A stretch of 64,000 nt of DNA. Source: Patagioenas fasciata (Eukaryota > Chordata > Aves > Columbiformes > Columbidae). Below are positions 12,533 through 23,533 of the stretch, in pieces; the stretch's first letter is position 1; the number at the start of each line of letters is the position of its first letter. The notes beneath the pieces are model-generated. The model saw nothing but the letters and a program-made list of their open reading frames with translations. It made no database searches and was not told the origin of the DNA. The stretch lies in NCBI RefSeq assembly GCF_037038585.1, contig NC_092523.1:3477001-3541000 (forward strand), given 5' to 3'. The position numbers were made by a program, and so were the translations under genes.

Positions 12533-13737
12533 AGTCTTTGGAGGCTGCGAGGATATTTTAATTATAGATTCTGCTCTTCTCCATGGCTCCGAGGACATAC
12601 CCCTGCTCCCCAGTTCCTCTCAACAACTCCCAGTTCTGTGCCAGCCACAGAAGCTTAGTATGCAAGCTCGGCCATACAGATGTCCATCTCTGCTACCAAA
12701 TTGGACTGCAAATATTTTGACCGCTGACTCTCGTCGGTACATGCCCTTCCATCCCACATGGCTTCCTCTCAGCATCACTATCCACCTCCAACCAAGCGTC
12801 ATCCCAGTTCCCCCTACTGCTCCTCCATCACATGCAACCGACTGCCACGTGGTCTTCACCCTGGACCACAACAGAGGAACTGCTCCAAGACCTGCAAGAA
12901 GCCGTCTTTCCCTAAGAGATGTCACCAGGTTTGATACTGTCCTTTGCCATGTCCCCAGACCCACCACCCTCTTAGCACCTCTTCCTCCTCTGCTCTCCTC
13001 TTTGGGGAACCCTTCATTCATGCCCTTGGGTGGTCCACCCATGTGGTCAGCATCCCTCAGCCACAAACCCAAATGAAGCTTCCAAAGGCTTGTGGGCACC
13101 TGGCCACCTCCTGGCCATGCGTTATCCCTGGATAAACACTACAACCATGCTGAGCACCAGGCTGGAGAGGGGTGGATGGAGGCCTAGGAGGGACATGGAG
13201 TCAGAAACATTGATTCCTGCCCCATCCAGCTCTGATTTTTAGATAGGTTCCCGGTGTGGCCTTCAGCGCACCTCATTCCTCACCCACGCAGCCCAGAAGA
13301 TAAAAGCAAATTGACTTTCAGTGCTGATGAATTAAAAGCTCCTTGGCCTCTGAGTGAAAGGAAGTTTTCCCACACAATAGCTCAGATCCCATTAAAGCAT
13401 TGACAAGCAACCACTTTGTGCTTCACTTAAAATTTAGCCAGGAGGGAAAATATTACTTCGGATGGCAGGAAGAGATTGCTTTTAATTGAAACTCTTTCTG
13501 TGCTGAGCTGCTGTTGACACTTAGTTTTCAATTAACAGTTCCACAGGTTTTAGTTCAGTTCTGCAGGTCGAGGCTGTAAAATGAGCAAAAAATATATCAA
13601 ATTAAATCACATCAGAACTTCTGGCTAATCCCGGAGAAATGTAAAGGGATTTAAATACAAGTCTGCGTGTTTGGTTCGTTTTGTATCCTTGGCTCTTCTC
13701 ACCGTTTCCAAGCCCCACAGGCTGCCTCCACAAACCA

Positions 13738-13835
13738 TCGACAAACTGATGTTGAGAGGGACCTCTGATGTCTTTAATCCAACTATCTGCAGAAAGTAAG
13801 GTCAACTTGAAAGCCAGAGTGGGTTACTCCTTAGT
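13738..13835 (-). mobile_element. Eroded old CR1 fragment
   Basis: A weak match to the CR1 3' end ('gagagggacctctgatgtct', 'taatccaac', then 'aaggtcaact'). It is much more diverged than the named copies, so boundaries are rough. Confidence 0.45.
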
Positions 13836-15269
13836 ATTTTATGTTTGTGCAGAATTTTCCCCCCTGACTCCTCAAGCTGCTATCAACAACTCAGAGTTCA
13901 TGCTTCTGTCTTTGATTTCTAATCCAATGGCTTGGTTGGAGAGAAATTCCTTCCTTTAAAGGTTTTATTCACCCCCAACTATCACAACATGACAGCTTGA
14001 CCCATAACATGTTTATTGTGTCCTAAAGAGTATGTTTTATGTTTTCACTGAAGCAAGAAAACCTTGTGGAGCTGATATAGGAACATGTATAGAGATTGAG
14101 ACTCAGAAATAGAGACTTAATGGATTTCCTCCAAAGCGTTCCTTTGAAAATGCACCAGTGTACAAGTGTACTCACCACATTCCTGTGGGTCAAGTCCAGC
14201 CCTGAGCACCCCAATATGGTAAAACCCATGGTTCCCAGTCCCTCACTCAGGCACCTTGTCCTTTTCCAGCCACCTGTGTGACGAGCTTGGACATTATATG
14301 CCAGACCCAGGGCAATGTCAGGGAGGGACCAGGAGGATCTGGCTTTACCCCATGCAGGCAGTGTGCAGGAATGGTCTCACCTTTAAGCCACCAACCTCCC
14401 AGTAAGCAAGTTGCTTAGTTTTGCTGTCATCTCCCCATCTTTGTTCTCAAAAAAATAATCTAAAAATATACCAAAACTACTTTCAGGGAGTTTCTTCCAG
14501 CATACTTATGCATGAAAACAAACCCATCACCCAGTGGCATGGCCAAGGAGGTCGTTCCAAGTGTAAGCGGTTGGGATTGCCAAGAGTAGAAGGTTGGCTG
14601 GAGCATGTTTGCTGCCGGCAAGTCTCACCATGGGAAAGGCAGAGGAGACGAGCAGCCCCCGCAAAGCCAAAGCCCTTAAACCAGAGCTGGTGGCAGGGAG
14701 TGGTCCAAGCTGCAGTCAGCAAGTCTTCCCAAAGACATTAATCTTCTCATTATGGCCTGATTCAAGTGCTAAAGCCTTTATTGTCTTCGGTCCCTAGAGG
14801 TCAATAGAAGAAGTGGCCTGATTGTTGGGCAATTTATTTGACTCGGTGTAATAACATTTAAATGGGCTGTGAAGACAAAACAAGATGCTCCATGCTTAAG
14901 TCTAGCCAGAGGTTGCTTTTGTCCCCTTTTTTTTTATCCCTGGCGATAAAAGTGTAACTCTCCCAGGTCCTTCAAGCTATTTGCTTTAATATATTACCCA
15001 TCACACTAGAGATAAGTGCAGCTCCATCTCTTAAATTTTGTGTGGGTTGCTCTTTATTATTTCGGTGAGGCTTTTTGGGAGGGGTGAAAAAGGGAAAAGT
15101 TGGTTTCATTTGTGGATTTTTCCTTCCCTTGAGTGAAAAAAAAGATGATTTAGACATTGTGCTGGCCAGGCTTATATACCAGAGGCTGCTATACAGACTT
15201 AAAACTGGCTTTACTCTTGATCTAGGCAAAATTCCCACCCCACTGAACATCCGAGTGGCATTTCAGCCT

Positions 15270-15355
15270 TCTGGAAATCAGGATATCTGGTTCCTGTTTC
15301 CAGCCCTGCCAGCAATTCACTTCGTGCCCTTGAGAAACTCACACAGGCTTAGATT
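15270..15355 (+). mobile_element. MIR-like SINE remnant
   Basis: The sense pattern 'ctggaaatcaggatatctgg', 'agccctgccagcaattcact', then 'cttgagaaactcacacagg' follows the MIR core order. It is strongly diverged. Confidence 0.5.
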
Positions 15356-15775
15356 TGGATGGGCAAACTCGCTGTTGAGCCACATCGTCGTACTTTGTGA
15401 GCAATCTGACATGAATAATCTGGGAAGAGGGGACTGATCCACTCGCAGAGCCACCGTCACGCTTACCCGCAGAGCAGCGCTGCTCTGAGTCATGATAATT
15501 GATTTGGGGAATTAATTTTCCTAACGATTTAATGGAGAGAAATGTTATCAGTGTGCTCAGTGGGCTGCAGGGAGATGGGGTGGTGGATGTACATGGATGA
15601 GGCTCCTGGCACTGCTCAGCTACACCTGCAAGCTGAGATCCCCCTTCTTCAGAGGGTTTTGGGAGGAGAAAGGCACTAAAGAGCCCAAGATCAGGTCCTG
15701 TGGTAGGAAGGCTCTGGATGGACCCCAGGGAAATGTGCCTCCATCTGCTGCATGGATGAGACTTGCATAATAATT

Positions 15776-16085
15776 GAGCTGGGAAGGGGTCTTTGGAGGT
15801 TTCTACATCAACTTTCTCACCAAAGATGGGCCATTTTCTAACTGAGTAAATTGTCCTTACTCTTGTCCAGCACAGTTTTGAATATCTCCAAGGATGGAGA
15901 ACCCACAGCTTCTTCCTGTGTTTGACCACTCTAACGGTGAAAACAATTTTCCCTGCATCTCACTGAAGTTGTTTGTCACCTCTGTCCTTTTGTGTGCACC
16001 TCTCGGAAGAGTCTGGCACCACCTTTTCTATAACCCCCCTTAAGTGGTTGTGGACACAACTTAGATCCACCTTAGACCTTTTCTC
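15776..16085 (-). mobile_element. Eroded old CR1 fragment
   Basis: Several landmarks of old CR1 are in order: 'ctgggaaggggtctttggag', 'ttgaatatctccaaggatgg', 'gaagagtctggcaccacctt', and 'acccccccttaagtggttg'-like text. It is strongly diverged and lies partly inside a chance 196-residue minus-strand open frame. Confidence 0.7.
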
Positions 16086-17702
16086 CACTGATTTGTGACT
16101 TCTCCTTTTGGCTGTGCTCACAACCAGACAGGGGATGCTGGCTGAGCTTGGAGACACAGCCGTATTTCACATGTGCGCTCCACCACTTCGATGACCTCGC
16201 AGGTCGTAGAAGATGGGGTGCCAGGCTGGTCTCCATGAGCTACAGGAACCTGCGACATCTCCTGTTGGCTCTTCTGGGCTGAAGTTCTTTTAGCAACTGT
16301 CAAAACTTGCTCTGCAGCTCACGGTGAGGTTACGAAAACCTGGTGTTTGGCATGTGTCTGGAAATTGGTGGCCTTCCAAGTATGGTCCACCTAAGTTATT
16401 ATCATCTGTATTAGGATGTGAAGCAAGTCCAAATAAGAAAACAAGTAAGGAAGGTGTAGGAAGGTGTGAATACCAGCATAGGAAGCTACAATGTGTTGTG
16501 GCAAAATGTGTCTGCTCGGCTCTTCTCTGGACTTCTTCATTCTTTTGAATTGGAATGGAGAAGGATATAATTCCTCATGATATCCCAGCTTCGCTGTGCA
16601 GTGTGGGCGGGAGAAGATGTGCAAGATTAGAGAATTCGGAAGCTAACAGTAAATTTCGGAAATAATCTGAAAATTGCAATTAAGAATGGAGATGGCCTTG
16701 CAAGCCCTGGGGACAGGCTATGGGGACAGGGCAGTAACCGAGACGAGGTGTGTGACATGGCCAGGAGTTCCTCCTGTGGCTCTTCAAGAGCTGTCCCTCC
16801 ACACACCCTTGGCAGGACCAAACCACTGATGTTCTGCTGCTCTCCAAGACCATGTCTGCACTTTCTTCTTCCCTGACTTTCCTTCCATTTAAAACAAAAC
16901 AAACCAAAAAAGTTTTGTTTTGCTGATTTTTTTTCTTAACATGGACTAACAGAATGCCAGATAATGACAAACAAGTGAGCAAGATTTCTGGCACAAGCAA
17001 ATGAGATTTAATCTGTCAGCCCGTGGGTGGATGGAGCAGGATGGTGCTGGCTGCAGTTCTCTCAAGGTGGCTCCTTCCATCCTCGGAGCTGCTTAAAATA
17101 AAGCAGATGGGAATACGGAATTATCCTCCGTGCTGAAATACGGTCCTGCGTCCAGAAGGTGCTGCTTTTTGTGGAGTTTCTGATCTGACACACCATATCC
17201 ACACCAGTCACTCAAGGACTGACTGGAAAGCGATTTCCCAGACGATTTAAATGAGGGTGCTGGAGCCGGTGAACCAATCCCAGCAATGTTTGAGCTTGGT
17301 TTAGAGGTTGAGAGGATTGAAAAGCATGAAGGAGGCCAGTTGGACTTGAGGTGGAAGAACAAGTCCTGGTTATTTTGGTGACAGATACAACCACAGTGCA
17401 CAAACAGACCCAGAAAACACAGAAACACCTTGATGTGGTTCGTACAAGGTCGTTTGGTGTGGGAGTTTCTAGATCAGGTCTAGCCAAGGGACCTGGACCA
17501 AAATCAAGGAGTTGTTTAGGTCACCCCCTGAGCCAGGAGGTGACAGTGGCTGCTCTTCTCCAAGGCTTATTGAATTTTTTTTTCCTTCCCCCTTACCCAG
17601 GATGTGTTGGTTAGATGACAATCAGCTTGGTTCACGCCAAAGACCTGTGGCATTAAAGCAATGGGTCACACCAGGGCAGAAGGATGGACGTTTGTCCTCT
17701 CT
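16086..17702. other. Intergenic, nothing recognised
   Basis: A small hairpin is present (aaaacaaaac at 16891-16900 pairs with gttttgtttt at 16912-16921). No gene seen. Confidence 0.6.
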
Positions 17703-17815
17703 CTACAGGCCAAGTTGGGAGAGGTTAAGTGACCTGACCAGGGCCACACAGACAAGCAGTGGCAGAGACAGGCATGAACACAAATCTCCCAACTCTACCA
17801 ATGACAGGACCCTGA
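17703..17815 (-). mobile_element. MIR-like SINE remnant
   Basis: The text 'gagaggttaagtgacctgac' followed by 'ccacacagacaagcagtggc' is the classic antisense MIR signature, with diverged flanks. Confidence 0.7.
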
Positions 17816-17934
17816 GAAGGGCTGGTGCTGTTGATCAGCAAAGGTGCAGAAATAACTGTGATGTCTCTTAACATGTCCCACCACTTCCCCATGCTCTGCC
17901 CTGAGCCTTGTGCTGCCTGGGACATGAAAGGTGC

Positions 17935-18109
17935 AGTGGCCCAGGTTGGCCAGAGAGGTGGTGGATGAACCATCCCTGGAGACATCCCAGGCCAGGCTGG
18001 ACGGGGCTCTGAGCAACCTGAGCTGGTGAAGATGTCCCTGCTCATGGCAGGGGGGGCACTGGATGAGCTTTGAATGTCCCTTCCAACCCAAACTGTTCTA
18101 TGATTCTAA
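17935..18109 (+). mobile_element. CR1 LINE, 3' fragment (type A)
   Basis: Sense CR1 3' end from 'ggcccaggttggccagagag' to the terminal 'ttctatgattcta'. Confidence 0.9.
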
Positions 18110-18378
18110 GGTACAATCCAAGCACCACACAGTGGTTCTCTGATCCCACACAGGAATCCCCAAGGGATACGTGGCGGGAAGAAGATCCAGGGAGCAGGGA
18201 GAGCCAGGGACCTACAAGTGAACGTGAGGAGTAAGGGAAACCTTGGGCTTACCCAGGGTCCAGGAGAAGGACAAGTTGTTGCATGGACATTGCATAAGGT
18301 GGAGGCAGAAAACCGGGGTGATGGTGACAAGTGTAGGACCACCAGCAGCCCCAAGGGAGCAGGAGGAAGGTGGAGGCC

Positions 18379-18478
18379 ATGACCAACCTGAGCTGGTGAA
18401 GATGTCCCTGCTCATGGCAGGGTTTGGACTGGATGAGCTTGGAAGCTCCCTTCAACCCAAACCATTCTATGATTTTAT
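18379..18478 (+). mobile_element. CR1 LINE, very short 3' fragment (type A)
   Basis: Only the last 100 bp or so of CR1: 'accaacctgagctggtgaag' to 'ccattctatgattttata'. It lies about 270 bp after another 3' fragment in the same direction. Confidence 0.88.
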
Positions 18479-18647
18479 AAGCACAGAACCTGGCGCTTTG
18501 GCTGGCCACAGGCAGGCTCCATGAAGGACTTTGGTAGGAAAATGGCCAGTTTGGCCAGCCCAGACCAAGCCTAACCAGGGACTGGGTGGGTGTTAACCAG
18601 CTGGGAGCACAAGAGATCTCACGACATCCTTCTATCCTTTGTCATCT

Positions 18648-18700
18648 CCGTTTTGAACAAGGGAAAACTGAGGCATGGAGCATTGAGAGGGAGATGAACG
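18648..18700 (-). mobile_element. Possible MIR-like SINE remnant
   Basis: 'gggaaaactgaggcatggag' is typical of antisense MIR. Little else is preserved. Confidence 0.4.
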
Positions 18701-19199
18701 CCTTCTCTGCTGCCACCCAGCCTTCCTCTTTTGTCCTTTAAAATCTGTGGGCAGAACAATGAAAGTTTTTAGGCACCTATGGATGAAAATAGGGCCCCAT
18801 AGGCATTCTCATGTTCAATGGCGATTAAGCACCTTTTCAGTATCTGCCCCTACACTTCTTGTCCTTGTGCTTCAGGAAGAGTGAGAAGAAGTAATCACCT
18901 TCCCTTTCTCTTTCTTCCCCGAGTGGAGGTGAAATGGTCTTTTGCTATTTGCCTGGCTGGAAATACGAACCTGTTCTCAGCTCCACTTCTCCAGGTTATT
19001 TTTGCTCTTCTGTCAAAACGCAACTCCTGAAAAACAAAACCAAAAAAACCCACAACCAACCAAAAAAATGCACTTAAATGTTCTTAAAAGGTCTCAGTGA
19101 ATACTGCGTAGGGTGTCAGAAGCAACATGACTTCACCAGGACATTCAGGACCAAATCTTGCAGCCCTTTCCTGTGACTTCAAAGGCCACATATGTCTTT

Positions 19200-19272
19200 G
19201 GATAGCCTTGAAATGGAATAATATCCAAAACAAACATATCCAAACAATATCCAAAACAAACAAAACCCCAAC
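19200..19272. repeat. AAAC-rich low-complexity tract
   Basis: Repeated atccaaaacaaac-type units; two near-copies of 'atatccaaa' are in tandem. Confidence 0.6.
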
Positions 19273-19966
19273 ACCAAACCCTAATATAACTGCAAAAACA
19301 CACTAGGACATTTCCATTTCATTTCTTTTTTGCTGACCCCCCTAAGGTTTGATGTTTCCTGGGGACGGGGGAAGAAAATAGATGAGAGGGCTTAAAAATA
19401 AAAACGTTTGCAAAAGCCAGCAATTTTGGGGTTTTTTTTCAAACACAGATATATTTAAGTATAGCAGGATGCAAGATAAAGCTGTAAGACGTAGATGCAT
19501 TGAGGCGGTGGCTTTCCAAGGGTGTCTCCCTCCAACACCAACCTCTGCGGATGGAAGACGAGCGCACCGCGCACAGGGCAGGAGAACAGGCTGTTCTGCG
19601 GAGAAGCGTGGAGATCTTTGGCTAATGAGTTGGCCTGGTTTCCAGAAGGACTGCCAGGATGAAATGGGGTCTCTCTTCCACTTATTCATTGGAATTGGCT
19701 GGTTAAAACCTCTCCATCTGTGTCACTTCTGTGATGAAAAACAACAAAAAAAGTGAAACGGGAAGAAAAGGAACGCACTTCCATTTATCTCTCCATAGGA
19801 GCTTTGGCTGAACCCCATTAAAACCAAGGTAAGCTAGGGTTTTTTATCAGGCTTTTCTAAACCAAAATCTGCCTTGTATCCTTTCCCTTCATTCCCTCAT
19901 TTCTAGAGCAAATAAAAATTGTAGGAGGGAGGAAATAAGAACTAAAGGTGTGAGGTTTGGTTTCAT

Positions 19967-19987
19967 TTTGTTTGTTTGTTTGTTTGA
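19967..19987. repeat. (TTTG)n microsatellite
   Basis: Five tandem tttg units. Confidence 0.85.
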
Positions 19988-20541
19988 AGCTTGACATTCT
20001 GGGAATTAAATATTTTTATTGTAAATAAAGAAACATGACCTGACTGACCTTTTTTTCCCCCACTTTTAACCCCGTATAAATCTACTGATGCACACAGCTG
20101 TAATTGCCGAGTGGTTCATTTGATTCAGGGCACCTCCGAAAACCATGGCTCTGCTGATCTGCTCTCCAAGATAATGAAGACATGGGTGTCCAGAAAGGCA
20201 ACACGCATGAAAAGGAGGCAGATACATGCTCACAACCTGCAATAAATAAATCCTACAGAGGGACAAGAGGCTTTTGCATGGGCCTTTCAGCAAAATCCAT
20301 CCAGCCAAGCAACTTGGAGCAGAATGAGTTGCAAGATGCAAAGTGGATGTTCTCCAACCAACAGCTGCTCCAGAAGATGATCTGTGCCCGGTCATTCTGC
20401 TCAGCATTAGTTTGGGTTTAAACATCCTTCCAGAGCTAATACGTGATGCTTTTCACAAACCACATGGTTTTCCAAACTCTGATGCACCAATTCTGATGTA
20501 TTTAAAGACACCCCCAGAGTTTTCCTCAGGCAATATTGATA

Positions 20542-21222
20542 TAGAATCAAATAATCATTTAGATTGGAAGAGACCCTCAAAATCATGGAGTCCAACCACT
20601 AACCCACCCCTGGCACTGCCCCATGTCCTGAGAACCTCATGTCCGTCTGTCCAACCCTCCAGGGATGGTGACTCCAGCACTGCCCTGGGCAGCCTGTTCC
20701 AATGCCCCACAGCCCTTTGGGGAAGAAATTGTTCCCAGATCCAACCTCAACCTCCCCTGGTGCAACTTGAGGCCGTTTCCTCTGCTCCTGGCGCTTGTTC
20801 CTGGGGAGCAGAGCCCGACCCCCCTGGCTCCAAGCTCCTTTCAGGCAGTTCAGAGATCAGAAGGTCTCCCCTCAGCTCCTGTTCTCCAGCTGAACCCCCC
20901 AGCTCCCTCAGCTGCTCCCATCACACTTGTGCTCCAGCCTCTCACCAGCTCCGTTCCCTTCTCTCAACTCGCTCCAGCACCTCAAGTGCTTTCTTGTCCT
21001 TAGGGGCCCAAAACTGCCCCCAGGATTCGCAGTTTGGCCTCCCCAGGTCCCAGCACAGGGACAGTCACTGCCTTGGATCTGCTGGCCACACCAGTGTTGG
21101 TACAACCAGGATTCTGGTGGCTTCTTGGCCACTTGGGCACACTCTGGTTCATGTTCAGCCACTGTTGACCAACACCCACATGTCCTTTTCCACCTGCTCC
21201 AACGTGCTGCACAGCCACGAAC
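20542..21222 (-). mobile_element. CR1 LINE, long 3' portion (type B 3' end)
   Basis: About 680 bp of antisense CR1 of a third 3'-end type. It has 'gatggtgactccagcactgc', 'ggcagttcagagatcagaag' and, at its far end, 'atgttcagccactgttgacc'. It produces a 302-residue chance open frame. It is highly similar to the intronic copy at 40796. Confidence 0.92.
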
Positions 21223-21339
21223 AAGTTTTAAACCAATCTGATGAGAACTGAAATGGAACAGCAGCAAAACCGTGCTATGCTGTTGAAAGGAAACAAGGGG
21301 AGGTGAAAGCTGTTTGAAATTTCTCTGGGATCAACACAT

Positions 21340-21522
21340 TAGGACCAGAGGAAACGGCCTCAAGTTGCGCCAGGGGAGGTTGAGGTTGGATGTGGGGAAC
21401 AATTTCTTCCCCAAAGGGCTGTGGGGCATTGGAACAGGCTGCCCAGGGCAGTGCTGGAGTCACCATCCCTGGAGGGTTGGACAGACGGACATGAGGTTCT
21501 CAGGGACATGCGATAGTGCCTT
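21340..21522 (+). mobile_element. CR1 LINE, internal fragment (type B)
   Basis: A sense CR1 piece from 'taggaccagaggaaacggcc' to 'ctcagggacatgcgatagtg'. The usual 3' terminus is missing. It lies only about 120 bp from the oppositely oriented copy ending at 21222, giving a short inverted pair. Confidence 0.85.
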
Positions 21523-22029
21523 ATGGGTTTTTTTTTCCATATATCATCACCACAGTGCAACAGGGCAGCTGTCGTTACAGGCTGCAGAGAGGTCAGTAGT
21601 TTGGTAATCACAAGTAGGAATTTACATGCTGTTCTGAGCCCAAATATCAACAGTTCTGTTTTTCCACATTTCCTCCATCTTTTTCCTCCAGCTCAGAGCA
21701 GGAGCAAACCTCCCTCCTCCTCCTTCCACCCACAGAAATGATTTAGGACCCTTAATACCCATATATTCGAGAGCACTCTCAGAGGGGTCACTTCGTCCCA
21801 CCCATCACAATTTCCAAAAAGTGATGCTTCTGATTTAATCATCTTTACTAGAAGATTCAGCTTGAAAGCCACCTCCTGAGAGAGGATGGCTTTGTTGTAT
21901 GGCTTTGAGGGGTCAGTGCGCATACAAATCAAATTCCCGTGCCTCCAATTTAAAGAGAGCTCTTAGGACTGTAAGGGTTAGGATTGAAGAGTCTAATAAG
22001 GGGAAAGAATTAAGCCTGCAACCACTTGG

Positions 22030-22400
22030 GCTGATTTAAATTAGGTTTTTTCCTCTCGCTTTGATTAAAATAAGCCGATCTTCCTTTCCACCTGTGTTTC
22101 TTATGCAGGCTGAATTTCCATTAACTTCAGTTGACATTTTTTTTAACTTCTTAAAGCTATGACTTTATGGCATCCCTTCATCTGGTAGCCAGGAGTTTCC
22201 TCAGCACGTCGCCGCTCTTGTGATATTAATTATAATATCTCTCTGCTTTATATACCAGTCACCTCTGTTATTAAATGGACCTCCTGTCTGCCTTTCTTCT
22301 ATCTTATTAAAGAACACTGACCTTGGCTATCCATTACAGAATTATAATGAATATTCATCACAGAATGTTGATGATACTGGGCTTACATTGTCACCAGGAA
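22030..22400. other. AT-rich non-repeat block with a perfect 12-bp palindrome
   Basis: A repeat-free stretch containing atgaatattcat at 22347-22358, a POU-like palindrome, and several TAAT cores (ttaattataat near 22225). It could be a conserved non-coding element. I cannot show that from one genome. Confidence 0.25.
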
Positions 22401-23250
22401 GATTTAGATCAGACATAAAGGAAATCCTTATTGCGACAGGGACAGTGATGAACTGGAAGGGTTTGGGGGTAGGACAGGGCCCCATCACTGGTGGCTTTCA
22501 AGCAGACAAAATATCAGGGTGCTGCAGGTAGAGCTGATGCTGATTTGGGGCAGAAAGGTGTGTTCCTTGCACTTTTTCACACTTTCTATGGAAGTAGGAC
22601 TACAGAAAATGTCTACAGATAGCCATCCAATAAAAGGAACATCATAATGTTTAATAGCATTATTTTCAAGCTCTAGACTAATCATACAGCAATTAAATCA
22701 AAGAGAAGACAGCGTAACTTGGGCAGTCATCACTGGCCATTGATTCGTTCTTCCAGCCCTGCATTAATGGCACAAGAGACACCGTCTATCCCCACCACTG
22801 TCACCCTGATGTCATCATTAATCTTCATTAATCTTCCAGCACCTACACTGAGCTCAGCTCCTCACTTTGCACCCAGGTCAGAGCTGGAATAATGCCCAGC
22901 AATGGGATGGGAAGTGCCTGGGGAGCAGGCTGGGCGCTCAGCCATGGAGAAAACTGCAGGAGCCCTTGGGGCTTTGGTGGCCACTTTCCTGCCTCCCACA
23001 AGTATTCACACCCTCCTCTCGACACACAGCAGGCATTCCTTTGAATGCATTCAAAAGCAAAGATGCAAACCCAGGGAGAAAAGGCACATAGAAGACACTA
23101 AAGCAAAGGGAACCTCAGTCAGGAGAGTCCTAAGCTGCTGATTCCTAAATGCAGAGGGAAAATCTGCTGTTTCTTTTTCTCAAGGCAACTGGTTTTTGCC
23201 ACCATTAGAGCATGGAGCTGTTGGCAAGGGAGACAACACAGGCCAAATGT

Positions 23251-23533
23251 CATAGAATCACAGAATAGTTTGGGTTGGAAGGGACCTTCCCAGCTCCCCC
23301 AGTGCCCCCCCTGCCATGAGCAGGGACATCTTCACCAGCTCAGGTTGCTCAGAGCCCCGTCCAGCCTGGCCTGGGATGTCTCCAGGGATGGTTCATCCAC
23401 CACCTCTCTGCCCAACCTGGCTCTCACCACTCTCAGGGCCAACAATTTCTCCCTCGTGTCCAGCCTGAATCTCCCTCCTTTAGTTTAAAACCATCACCCT
23501 TTGTCCTATCACAACACACACTGCTAAAATGTC
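23251..23533 (-). mobile_element. CR1 LINE fragment (type A)
   Basis: It begins 'catagaatcacagaatagtt' and ends after 'tcctatcacaacacacactg'. It lacks the 'gggccagg' step found in sister copies. Confidence 0.92.

Larger units (their letters stand above)
11689..15269. other. Intergenic, mostly single-copy
   Basis: Holds a possible MIR remnant (12448) and an eroded CR1 (13738). The block 13300-13620 is AT-rich and repeat-free and might be conserved non-coding DNA. No exon recognised. Confidence 0.55.
18701..20541. other. Intergenic, nothing recognised
   Basis: Only A- and T-rich low-complexity tracts stand out. Confidence 0.6.

Noticed and set aside
12480..13076. 198-codon plus-strand open frame, with a 159-codon frame opposite it
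   Set aside because: Pro/Ser/Leu-rich text without a domain. Both strands are open, which suggests composition rather than coding.
15339..15929. 196-codon minus-strand open frame
   Set aside because: Overlaps an eroded CR1 and a MIR-like remnant. No protein family recognised.
20343..21251. 302-codon plus-strand open frame
   Set aside because: Mostly antisense CR1 translated in a chance frame.
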